Of a stretch of 64,000 nucleotides of DNA, positions 1-9,952 are shown in pieces. The number at the start of each line of letters is the position of its first letter. Position 1 is the stretch's first letter. The translations under genes were made by a program, and so were the position numbers. The stretch comes from Diogma glabrata (Eukaryota > Arthropoda > Insecta > Diptera > Cylindrotomidae): contig OY856186.1 of NCBI GenBank assembly GCA_963693315.1, positions 135,290,428 through 135,354,427 of the forward strand, in the 5' to 3' direction. The notes beneath the pieces were generated by a model, which had not been told where the DNA came from, ran no database searches, and saw only the letters and a program-made list of their open reading frames with translations.

Positions 1-1137
1 ATACGGGAATATTATATAACCCGAAATAAGTTGTTGGTTAACGGTTCAATTGAGCTGTAAGGAAAACACACCTTCCAGAAACATTCCTGTGGTGTTGGAT
101 GTAGTTATCGGAGTTGGATTGAAGGAAAGAAAGGATTGAACTCAGAATTGATGTCATCATATGGTAAATAAACTACACCAAAAATACATATCTGCGAGGG
201 ATTATTTTAATCTACACAGTATTACGTTAAATCATACAACAACAGCTATATACTAAATTCGTTTTAATTAAAACAATCTATTTATAATTGGAATGTTTGT
301 TATAAAAAAATTTGATTAAAATATGTTCCACACTTCCAATATACTATAATCAATGATAACAAAAGGTAAACATTCTATAAAACTCAATTTAAAAGTATTG
401 CTTACATATTTACAGCAAGCTTGTTATACAAATTAATGATTGAAGATAATAATTTTCCCTTACTTCATTGCAAAAACTACAAAAATTATTTTCAATCTTT
501 TATGTTGATTTAAGCTTGAACGTCTATCTATCTTGCTTTAGTTCTTTTAAATTAAATAGAAAAAAACGTAATTGAGGTATAAGACAAAAGAAATGCTTTA
601 CTCCATGAGAAAATAATGTTCAAGTAAAAAAGAAGAATAAAGTTTCAAGTGATTAAATCTCTTGAAACAGATATAAATTAATTTTTCCTGTGTTTTCTTT
701 GCTTAACCTAAATTGTATTATGAAGAACTCTGTATTATTAATTAAAATTCATTCCATAGTTTGAAAATTGAATGAAGATTATCTAATTTAACGTTGTGTT
801 TACATTGAATTTTATCATATATATTTATTGAAACTATTACATATATATTGATTCTATTAATTAATTCTAGTAATGCTGATTAGTTCATATTTTTAGGGTT
901 CCATTTTTCATACGGAACACTATTGGTGAGAGTAAAACGAGTTTTTCACATTATATCGATTATCTCGTAAACTATAAATGCTATGGACCTGAAATTTGAG
1001 GTACGTATAAAACTAACTTATAACCACATAAGATGACAGATACAAATAAAACTAAAGTTGTTTTCGTTTGGTTTACAGGGTTACGATTTGAGACCTTTGA
1101 GAAAATACATTTTTTTTATAGATTCAAGTAGGGTATG
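1..1137. other. AT-rich non-coding flank
   Basis: No coding region, RNA gene or clear mobile element is visible. Around 895-930 there is a short stretch with GGTTCC/GGAAC inverted halves, resembling worn ends of dispersed insect DNA transposons, but I cannot define an element. The stretch ends where an old LTR begins. Confidence 0.5.
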
Positions 1138-1283
1138 TGTAATGAAGCGCTGCTTCATTGACTAACAACGAAGTGGCATAGCAGGCCGCGTACTTAGCGA
1201 GATTATTTTTAAGCTCCAGACTAGCTGCAGCCTATGGGGTCAAGAGAAGAATACCTGCTGCTCTAGCACAAATAACTGTATTT
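1138..1283 (-). repeat. Left part of an older, related LTR
   Basis: The sequence begins TGTAATGAAGCGC and then follows, with many substitutions, the first ~150 bases of the younger LTR that starts at 1284. Shared landmarks include GCATAGCAGG, the AGCGAGATT block and AGCACAAATA. It stops exactly at the younger element's insertion point. The continuation is found at 14176 onward, so this is one old LTR split by a younger relative. No primer-binding site lies beside its TGTAATG end, so it is a solo LTR or a 3' LTR in minus orientation. Confidence 0.75.
1280..1283. repeat. Target-site duplication ATTT (left)
   Basis: ATTT directly precedes the TGTAATG terminus of the left LTR. It matches ATTT at 14176-14179 directly after the CATTACA terminus of the right LTR. 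Four to six bases is the usual duplication for Ty3/gypsy and similar integrases. Confidence 0.75.
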
Positions 1284-4200
1284 TGTAATGAAGCGCTTTC
1301 TCAATGGCGAACCAATGAGAAGGACATAGCAGGAAGCGTACCTAGCGAGATTGATTTTCAAGCCCCAAACTAGCTTCAGCCCATGGGAACGATAAAGTAA
1401 CCCTGCTACTTCAGCACAAATACAGAAATGTACGCTATTTACGAAAATTTGCAGAAATGAAAAAAAATACAAGTGGAAAAACGGAGACTCTGGCGACCCC
1501 TGTGGCGAAAGACCCACGATCAACACGTCCAACCCCTACGTTCACTCACATACGCCCACACACACACACACACACATTCACACCCCTTTATCATTATGAC
1601 CTAAGTAATAAAAATAAATTTACTCACCCCATGATTAAACCCCGTCCTCCTATTCTGCTTCCATCAGCCCTCCATCCGCACGTGGATCACGTTAGGAATC
1701 TCTCAAAAATATTTTGTATGATGAAAATGTTGAATGAAGTTGCACGTACAAACGTGGTACGAAATGTTAAGTGGAAACGTTATGCAAATTCGTAAAATTT
1801 TGTTGAATCAAAAATTATGTAATTGATGTAAAATATTGTTGAAGCAAAAATGATAAGTAGAAACGATATGCAAATTCGTAAAATTTTGTTGAATCGAAAA
1901 AATATTGTAACGGATGTAAAATTTTGTTGAATCAAAAATTATGTAATTGGTGTAAAATATTGTTGAATCAAAAATGGTAAACAGGAACGTTACATCAACT
2001 TGTATAAAGAATGTTGTAATTGATGTAAAATTTCGTTGAATCAAAAATGATGTAATTGACGTAAAATATTGTTGAAGCAAGAATGATAAGTAGAAACGTT
2101 ATGCAAATTCGTAAAATTTTGGTGAATCAAAAAAATATTGTAACTGATGTAAAATTTTGTTGAATCAAAAATTATGTAATTGATGTAAAATATTGTTGAA
2201 TCAAAAATGGTAAACAGGAACGTTACATCAACTTGTATAAAGAAAATGTTGTAATTGATGTAAAATTTTGTTGAATCAAAAATGATGTAATTGATGTAAA
2301 ATGTTGTTGAAGCAAAAATGATAAGTAGAAACGTTATGCAAATTCGTAAAATTTTGGTGAATCGAAAAAATATTGTAACTGATGTAAAATTTTGTTGAAT
2401 CAAAAATTATGTAATTGATGTAAAATATTGTTGATGCAAAAATGATAAGTAGAAACGTTATATAAATTGGTAAAATTTTGTTGAATCAAGAATGATACGT
2501 TGAAACGTTTTATAAATTGGTAAAAGTTTGTTGCATCGAAAATGTTGTAATTGAGGTAAACAATTGTTGAAAAAAAAAATGTTGTAATTGATGCAAAACG
2601 TCGTTGAACCAAATTTGTAATTATATTTGATACCAACATACAACTTATATAACAGCAGTTCACAAAAAAAAACCGTTGTCTTCAATTAATCTTGAAAGGC
2701 GGCAGCAGTACAATTAGATGCTTGAATTGGAGTCAATCCCCATACGGCAATACAATGGCGATAACAGGCGTTGTCTCCTAGTAACATATGATACGGCAAT
2801 AGGATGAAATCACGTAAAACTCAAGTATATTCAATACGGCAGCAATATGACCATAGGTTGCACCCAATTCGATTAATATGACCAAATGTTACACTCAAGT
2901 TGATTACAACGCGAAAGTATTCCGATAACAGGTTATATCAGTCAATGACGGCATACACTAACGCAATAATTTTGGATTGAATGTTGTACGAGTTTAACCA
3001 CACAAGCACCTAAACAGACGGTTATTATTTCTGGTATTCTTCCCTTATAACTGTATTGGTGGTAAGTATCAAATATAAAGTATATCTTTATAATTTTATT
3101 CGGATTTAATCAAATATATTTAACAAATTTTGACACTGAGATAAATTATCCTACGTTTTCCTTAGAGTTAATTGTACACGCACAAACATATAATTAATTT
3201 CTTTTATACTGTTATTTGTAGTATGCAACAAATGTAATTACTATTTTTTTCTTTTTTTTTTTATTTTTTTATAATGCTATTTTGGTTCAAATAAATAAAT
3301 TTAACTAATCTGGACACTCAATTTATTTAAAACTAAGTTTTCTTTTATATTACACATAATTAGTGTAAACAAACAAACATATAATCATCATTTTTTGTTT
3401 CATCATATAATGACAAATAACAGGCAGGTAGTACTTATTTTATTTTGGTTTACAAAAAAAAATTTACTAATTTTGACACTGAATTAAATTAATCTAAGTT
3501 TTCTTTTATATCGCACATATTTAGCTTAAACAAACAAACACATAATCATTTTTTTTACTCCCTCTTTAAATAATCGCAATTGTTATCCTACTTGACTGGA
3601 ATACTTGAAAATATGCTACTTGAACTGAATACTTGAAAATAAGTTACTTGAACCGTAAGTCTCAAGACCCTCCAATAAAAAAAAATCGCAGCGGTTGCAT
3701 GTAATAAACATCAGGTATATTTTCTTATGTTATTTTGGTTCAAATAAGCAAATTTATTCCTAATTTTGCCACTGAATTAAACTAACCGAAGTTTTATTTA
3801 ATATTGCACATATTTAGTTTGAATAAACAATCACATAATCATTTTCGTTTTATACCACTATCAAATTAAGTTGTTCTGAGTGTTCGGTGGTACAAGAAAA
3901 ACTATCAGACCCTATATGAGGCATCCAGACAAGTTACAAATATCAGTTGAACGACAAAATCTTTACTTTATGTAAAACTATCTCCACTCGATCATTCAAG
4001 TATAACAGTTTAGTGCGATTGTATATTAACTAGGTTATATTTGATTTAAGATCTATCTCACTCGTCCTTGAGTGCTTTACGTCACCGTTTGGTTAACCAT
4101 ATCAGAAATGTCGAGATTTACAAGTGACCATCAACTACGGTTGTAGGTTACGTAATTTTGGCTGGTAACAAATGAAAAGTTTTCTTATATTAACAAAACG

Positions 4201-5509
4201 AAATAGTACTCACTGATTTAAGATGCAACTACCGAGACTTTGATTATTCTCGTATAATCTCCAGTTTTGTGGGTTACCTTTGTTTTGGAGGTCGTTTAAA
4301 ATTCTGTAACATACCGTTTAGAACGAATCAATCATGAATCGTAATGATAATTTCTGCATCTCTTGTGGGTCAGACCGGATCTGCACTAACTAATTGTGGT
4401 TGCCACCTTTTTATGTATAATTATATGAGTTTAACACTTCGATTTAATTTATTTGGATGGAATTTGTTTTATTTCCAATTACCAAACATGCAAAACACTT
4501 TTTATTACCATCTGGAACAAATAAACACGACCGCGCCCATCAGATCTGTCAACCAAACAAATAACCAATGAATTAATCGTCGAATGGAATGAAAATAGAA
4601 CTAAGAGAATGAAAAGGCTACAGTGGCTCATTATATAGCCAAATTTTTAGTCTCGCAATAACTCGAATACAGTGTTTAGATGGGAGATAATTAATTTACA
4701 TCAGATTTTCAAATTATTGGGAACTTTTTATAGTTACACAAAACCGTTTGCTGTTTGATAATATTGTACGAAAATAAGGTTGGGATCCCCAATATTTCCG
4801 ACACATTCATAACACGTATAATTGAATTCAAAATGAATCAAATACAGATTCGATCAATGTTATGATGTTTAGACATTTAATAACTACATTCTGCAATATC
4901 AATACAGTGAAGTTCAGATCAATCACGGAAGGACTGTTTAAAGCAAAACACTCATACAAAGACAAATCAAATGTTTAACAAAGCAGAAATAGTAATTCGT
5001 TGTATGTTGACGATTGGAAACAAAATACACGTAGCTGTTATGAGGTTTTGAGAATTTCGTTATTTCATTACGGTTTGTGTTTTGAAACAAAAAAGTTCAA
5101 ACTCAAGTAGTAAGGCGAGAACAATCGAATGGAAGTATAACGCGCGTCAATTTTAGTGCGTTGCAAGATTAAATTCTGATTAATTTTTAGTGGTTATACG
5201 GATGATGATTAATGAAAATTATTAATTAATTCAAATTAACCAATATTGTGTTATATTAATGAATAAAGAAATCAAGGTAATTAGTGCAATTTTCTTTCTC
5301 CCATACGTTTGTCCGGCTATTGTAGATTTAGTAGATTTTAAGAAATATAAGGAAACTATGGGTTAAGGAAACTACATGAAATATGACTATTGATGATGAA
5401 GGGATGAGAATCTATTACAAGTGGTACAGATTAATATAAGGAATAACAACTAAGGAAACTGCGACTGTAACACACTACGTTCTGACATTAATCCAGACTA
5501 TCCATTACA
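1284..5509 (-). repeat. 3' LTR of the giant-LTR element
   Basis: This copy is nearly identical to 9953-14175. It is the 3' LTR in element orientation because the primer-binding site adjoins the other copy. It contains a (CA)n tract near 1556-1577 (2 bases longer than in the partner) and a block of short tandem repeats at about 1780-2620. The rest is AT-rich without recognisable genes. Short open frames such as those at 2041-2403 merely read through the tandem repeats. Confidence 0.85.
1780..2620. repeat. Nested tandem repeats inside the LTR
   Basis: A short module of about 36 bases (GATGTAAAATTTTGTTGAATC and variants) is reiterated many times. It is organised into a higher-order unit of about 235 bases marked by AAGTAGAAACG at about 1855, 2088 and 2325, followed by a shorter partial unit. 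The same array recurs in the other LTR at about 10447-11290. Confidence 0.8.
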
Positions 5510-5925
5510 GAACAAGTGCTTTTTGGACGAACACCTACGACCAAAAAGAAGTTGAAACAGGCATAGGCTGGTCGCCAATAGACCTTGTATATACATATTA
5601 GTACGGTGAAACACCTCGACGCACCACAGATCGGCAATCCATGCGATCAGTATTACAAACTCAGTCTTAGCAGAAACAGAATAACAAAGTATCTATGAAT
5701 ATACAAAAAAAAACTTTTGGGAGGGGTATCGATAAAATCAGTATTCTACTCTATTGCAAGCGGTGGATAACTAAAATCTTCCAGACCCAATTTCGGGCAG
5801 ATCTGGGGGTTCCCGAGACTCTAAAGTCACAACAAAAAAAAATTGATTCAATCTGCTACAGATCGAAAGGAAAAACACCGTAGGACCGACTTCTTTAATG
5901 AAACATCCGACACAATTCCGTTTTT
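5510..5925. other. Interior of giant-LTR element next to 3' LTR
   Basis: No gene is recognised here. The segment from about 5740 to 5850 shares a core (CCAGACCCAATTTCGGGCAG followed by GGTTCCCGA) with 8050-8110 in the same interior, in the same orientation. That suggests an old internal duplication or two copies of a small repeat. Confidence 0.5.
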
Positions 5926-5997
5926 ACGCTATGCAGGCTCGCAACCCACACCTGAACTAACACGAGTCTCATGCTCTACCGACTGAGCTAGCCGGGC
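5926..5997 (-). tRNA. tRNA-Lys-like sequence (pseudogene or SINE head)
   Basis: Read on the minus strand, the sequence begins GCCCGGCTAGCTCAGTCGG, matching the acceptor strand and D arm of eukaryotic tRNA-Lys(CTT), including an intact A box (TAGCTCAGTCGG). The B box is disturbed by one extra base (GGTTGCGAGCC), the anticodon region does not fit a normal tRNA-Lys, and the 3' acceptor strand no longer pairs. It is therefore not a functional tRNA. It is notable because the host element uses tRNA-Lys as its primer. It could be the head of a tRNA-derived SINE or a captured primer tRNA. Confidence 0.65.
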
Positions 5998-6374
5998 CAC
6001 ACTGTTGTACGCTTCCGTCCAAGTGACTCGGAAGGTTGTTCACATAGATTCAAGGTAACCACCTGAACCAATTTCAAATACGTTCAATCACGGAATTTAC
6101 ACTTATAAATAGTCAAAACAAAAAAAATTTTTTGAAACAAGACCCGAACACCACAGCTGATACACGCTTACTGAACTGTGAATTCAAACGAAACTACCCT
6201 CATATGGTCGTCGATAATCTTGACTTACAATGGCGGTAAAACACAAGCGAAAGTTACTACATAGGGAAAAAAGAAACTATCACCGATATTAGGCACGAAT
6301 GTCCTTGGAATGGTAAACACCTCTACGTTTAGAAGCCAGGTCCTCCAGTTCGTAAGCAGCGCTACCTACCAACC

Positions 6375-6632
6375 TTCAAACTTTGGCTTCGCAAACTTTT
6401 GTGAGAGCGATACAGATAATTTTCGGCCGTTTATCTGCATTGCCCATAATCAATATTACGACAGAATACACTGTTTTGTTTTTGCTAAACCCCCAAGAGA
6501 TGAAGTTGGTGGATTGTGGGCCCTCGCAATACACTCGTCAGCGTATTCCTCGGGTAACCACAATCTCCATACCTCGCCCCTTGGAAGAATCTCAATATCT
6601 GAAACCCAAGCCAGCTTTTCACCTGGCCTGAA
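6375..6632 (-). pseudogene. Decayed Ty3/gypsy integrase zinc-binding domain
   Basis: Minus-strand translation gives a stretch typical of the N-terminal zinc-binding domain of gypsy-type integrases. It runs GEVWRLWLPEEYADE, then a first histidine in ARAHNPP, then SSLGGLAKT. Family members usually have a histidine where this copy has leucine. Two in-frame stops follow just where the usual YYWP-type motif is expected, and the cysteine pair beyond is lost. A possible echo of an integrase C terminus (RPYEGS) lies further downstream near 6190-6215. The orientation and distance from the 3' LTR agree with the order of a Ty3/gypsy pol gene. The assignment rests on motif recognition only. The plus-strand open frame at 6310-6642 is taken to be its shadow. 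Confidence 0.65.
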
Positions 6633-7273
6633 ATTAGGTTAGCTGCGAATACAGGGATAGACAATGTCGGAGCTTATTGTCGGCAATAGAACCATCAATT
6701 ATTTTCTTAAAATTATTCATAGGTGATTCAATATACTTGCCACTGAAAAAAATTTCTGGTTGTCAACTATTTGAAAATTTGGTGAATCGATTGATTCATT
6801 TCTACTATCATCAGCATCATAAATTTCAACCTATTTGAGCTTTTCCACATCGTAACAAAATCAACACCTTGATCTTTTGAACTTGGAAATTTTTAAGACT
6901 GACATATTTTTTTTTTTGTTGAAATTTGAACCTATCCAAGCCGGTTTAAACAAATGTTATTGATACTCCAAAGCTTCAGGACTGTCCCGCTCGACCAATT
7001 CGATGTAAATAATTCAGTGATGGATTTGGAACATCAAGATTTATTATTAAATTTATATTTTCTGCATCAATTCTGCGTGACTGTGATTAGAATACGAAAG
7101 TTGAATTCTCTTATATTTTTCTAATAATCTAAGACGTTGTGTTTGCTCATGTGTGCCCTTTATCGTTAATCAATAGTTTAAAATAGCGTTCGGCACGGGA
7201 TTGAGGATTGGTGAACATTGAACATTGCTTACACGAAATCAACCGGAATATGTTTTTCTATTTCTACAATCTA

Positions 7274-7615
7274 CAATTTCATTTCATTGAAATTATTTTC
7301 TGGCTGTGGAATTGCGTAACCAAATTGTTTGATTCCATGTTAAATTGGCATTTCGCGTTTTGGTGCGACATCGATGGGATTCGGCATATAATTCCGTAGG
7401 ATTGTTCGAAATCTTTCATCTAAAGTGACGCTGGCCACCAGTAATTGTTCACCACTACGTAAATACCGATTAAATCGTTTGTTCGATACCAGATATGAGG
7501 TTTGAAGAAGTCAATTGACTTCATCGAATACAAAGATGTTTATGTTATCCGTATTTAAAATTTTATCTACAATAGGTCGAGGCATTCGACCCGATGTACC
7601 AACCATAATGATTCG
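7274..7615 (-). pseudogene. eIF4A-like DEAD-box helicase fragment, broken
   Basis: Minus-strand translation in a single frame shows the central part of an eIF4A-type RNA helicase. Motif Ib appears as VGTSGR (usually VGTPGR), motif II as DEVN (usually DEAD), and motif III as SVT (usually SAT). Next come the NYMPNPI segment and a KR(E/D)-like stretch, then GIKQF, a hallmark of eIF4A just before the second RecA domain. Two in-frame stop codons interrupt it, after DEVN and before GIKQF. The DEAD-box residues are lost, so it cannot act as a helicase. It has no visible introns and sits inside the interior of an LTR element. It is probably a captured or inserted host mRNA fragment. Confidence 0.7.
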
Positions 7616-8574
7616 TCAATCTTATCAGCAGCTGACATTATGAAAAACTCAAACCGCCGCACAGGACTAGAGCAATAAATGTACGTATATGGAGAGCGAA
7701 ACGAAAATTGTTACACTATCGATGCGAACGTTGAATCCAAATAAACAATTTAATTATTAACGGAAAAGATTATTTTATTCCAATATTTGATTACTATGAA
7801 TATTTTAGAGCAGAATTTACTATATGGAGATTTAGTTATTCAACCCTCAAACAGCTGCGCGATGTCTGACCAATGCGTCAATTAGATTAAATAAGATTTA
7901 TTATTGTCTTGATATTATTTTACTACTAATTACAATTGTTTTCCAAGGTGCTGATGTATGAACAGAACACACATAAACGGTGAGATTTGAGAGAAAATAA
8001 GTATACTACCAATATGGCGGAAGATGTGAACAAAAGAAAATTTTCCAGACCCAATTCCGGGCAGGTCTGACGGTTCCCGATACTCAAAACTGAGTGACTG
8101 ACAAAAAAAAAATAGAAGTGCGGCAAGCCTACCGGTTTGACAAGAAAGTAATACAAAGATAATTAAACTATTATGCATATATATACAAAAAAAATGTTAA
8201 ATCTAACATGCAAGTGTAAAATTGGCTAACTATGCTAAAAAAACTATTATCTACTGATATTTTGATTAATAAATTAAGTTCAAGAAGGGATCAAAAGGAA
8301 ATTTAACTTTATTCCCAATTCTGGAATTTATAAGTTCACGATAATACAAAAATGTGGAAAGCAAAAGGAAAAACTCACAGTTTGGTTGCCGAGGTGTGCT
8401 CCTTAATATCCTAAAAATAAGACCTAGTACATTAAGCTACAATATTTTTTTTTTAAGGACACACCCGGAACATGAATGGCCAATTTGATCCCTTCTGGAA
8501 AAAAGGATTTGGTAATGATAATGGCAGTTGATCCTCTTGATGATAAGCTTCCTTGACAATGACTTTTACAATTT

Positions 8575-8745
8575 CTTGACTTTTAATCTTGAATTTATAT
8601 CTTGACGTTATCTTGACTTATAATTTATAATTTGATGTTATATTGACTTATAATTGATATCTTGATGTTATATTGACTTATTATGTATATCTTGACTTTA
8701 TATGGACTTATAATTTATATCTTGACGTTATATTGACTTTTACTT
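8575..8745. repeat. 30-bp minisatellite
   Basis: A unit of about 30 bases (ATCTTGACGTTATATTGACT plus an AT-rich rest) is repeated about five times with small changes. Marker positions are near 8599, 8630, 8659, 8689 and 8719. Confidence 0.8.
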
Positions 8746-8848
8746 ATTTCTACCATCCATTCCTACAATTGAGAAAGAAAGGAATTAGTACCAGAAATTA
8801 TCAGCAACTTTTTACTTATTTCTATATTTATTTTATCAACCATAATTA

Positions 8849-8930
8849 ATCATTTATTTATTTATTTATTAATAAATGTTTATTTATTGTATTTATTTAT
8901 TTATTTACTTATTTATTAACGGACGAAGGA
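8849..8930. repeat. (ATTT)n microsatellite, possible retroposon tail
   Basis: ATTT units are repeated with interruptions. On the minus strand this would be an (AAAT)n tail at the 3' end of a minus-strand retroposon occupying the GC-richer block to its right. A similar tail adjoins a LINE remnant at 36896. Confidence 0.55.
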
Positions 8931-9880
8931 CAGACGGACCAACCACGGGGTGGGTTCACCACACATGGGGTTGGAAGGGGCGATCGCCGGTCTTTCATTA
9001 GTAAGTTGAATTAAATTTGGGACCAAAGAAAAATTTAAATTTAAACTACTTTAAGGGATGGGAAAGGAAAAGGAACAGGAGCAAGATAGGATGTATAGGG
9101 ATGGAAAAAGGTAAGGTGGGAAAGGATTAAGGTGGGGTATGTGCTGATGGTGTCTCACCCAGTGGACGAGTGCTGATGGGATGGTCAGAAGATAAATCCT
9201 CTGAACCATCATTCAATCAATCAACACTCGCCAACTGCGATCCACGCCACCAACACATACGGGAAGGTGCTGTAGCAAAGAAGAACCAGTTGCTCGTCAG
9301 CATGAAGGCCGAGCGAAATCCTCTCTCGACAGCTGGCCAAGCTGTCTTAGAGGAACTTCCTCGGTATCATCTGATGACAACCAGCCCACCTAAGCCACAG
9401 GGAGCTAACATTGCCGGGAGGGGTCTCTAATATTTAGACAATGGTTAGCCGAATGAGCCACCTGATGCCACAGCGAACCCAGAGCATAACCAGATGACCA
9501 GGCTGGATGTGATAGGTGTATACACCAATTCACAAATATCTAAGCTTGGCACCTGGTTACCTCTGGCATTCCCCGTGCCAACAAGCAACCCATCCGTTAC
9601 TAGGGTACGTGGGACTGTAACCCCCATTGAGAACAATTCCGAGGAATTATTCTCACCCTTGCGTTATATAGAACAAAAAAAGGAGTTACAGCTGGAGGCG
9701 TGGGGACGCAAAACCCCATCGAAGTCAATCTGAGAGATCTCAGACTAACTCCGCTCCTGCGCGTATGAAGCAGGGAATTGCTTCTACGCCGCCAGAGTCT
9801 TTTAGCTATTGCTGGTGGAGAATAAAATTAATTTGAAGAAAAAAATTTTCCAAGAAAAAAATTTTCAAAGTTTTTGACAA
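8931..9880. other. GC-richer block in the element interior, unrecognised
   Basis: Base composition is clearly higher in GC than anywhere else nearby, and short open frames exist on both strands (9170-9430 and 9494-9733 plus; 9445-9636 minus). I do not recognise any of the products. The left end adjoins an (ATTT)n tract, so the block could be a retroposon insertion. Alternatively it is the leader or gag region of the LTR element, since it directly follows the primer-binding site on the minus strand. I cannot decide between these. Confidence 0.4.
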
Positions 9881-9887
9881 TATGGAG

Positions 9888-9918
9888 GGACTCCTCCAGA
9901 GTCCTACATTGCTGTAGG
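9888..9918 (-). promoter_or_regulatory. Paired leader hairpins beside the primer-binding site
   Basis: Two perfect 6-bp stems lie side by side just downstream of the primer-binding site. The first is GGACTC-loop-GAGTCC at 9888-9904. The second is CCTACA-TTGC-TGTAGG at 9903-9918. They share two bases, so they may be alternative folds. Position and form resemble retroviral leader hairpins used for dimerisation or packaging; that role is inference. Confidence 0.45.
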
Positions 9919-9931
9919 GACCCTTAGAGAA

Positions 9932-9949
9932 GCCCCACGTTGGGCGCCA
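9932..9949 (-). other. Primer-binding site for tRNA-Lys
   Basis: On the minus strand the sequence reads TGGCGCCCAACGTGGGGC, an 18-base match to the 3' end of tRNA-Lys(CTT) with its CCA. It begins three bases after the CATTACA-type end of the 5' LTR. This fixes element polarity. Confidence 0.88.
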
Positions 9950-9952
9950 ATT

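Noticed and set aside
1550..1590. CRISPR-like or regulatory meaning for the (CA)n tract
   Set aside because: It is a plain microsatellite that differs in length between the two LTRs, with no spacer structure. No CRISPR array exists in the window.
1808..2685. Several 75-120 codon frames with NYNIF-type repeats in the LTR (also at 10475-11352)
   Set aside because: They read through short tandem repeats. The composition is low in complexity and there is no domain.
6310..6642. A 110-codon plus-strand frame
   Set aside because: The opposite strand gives a recognisable integrase zinc-binding region, so the plus frame is its shadow.
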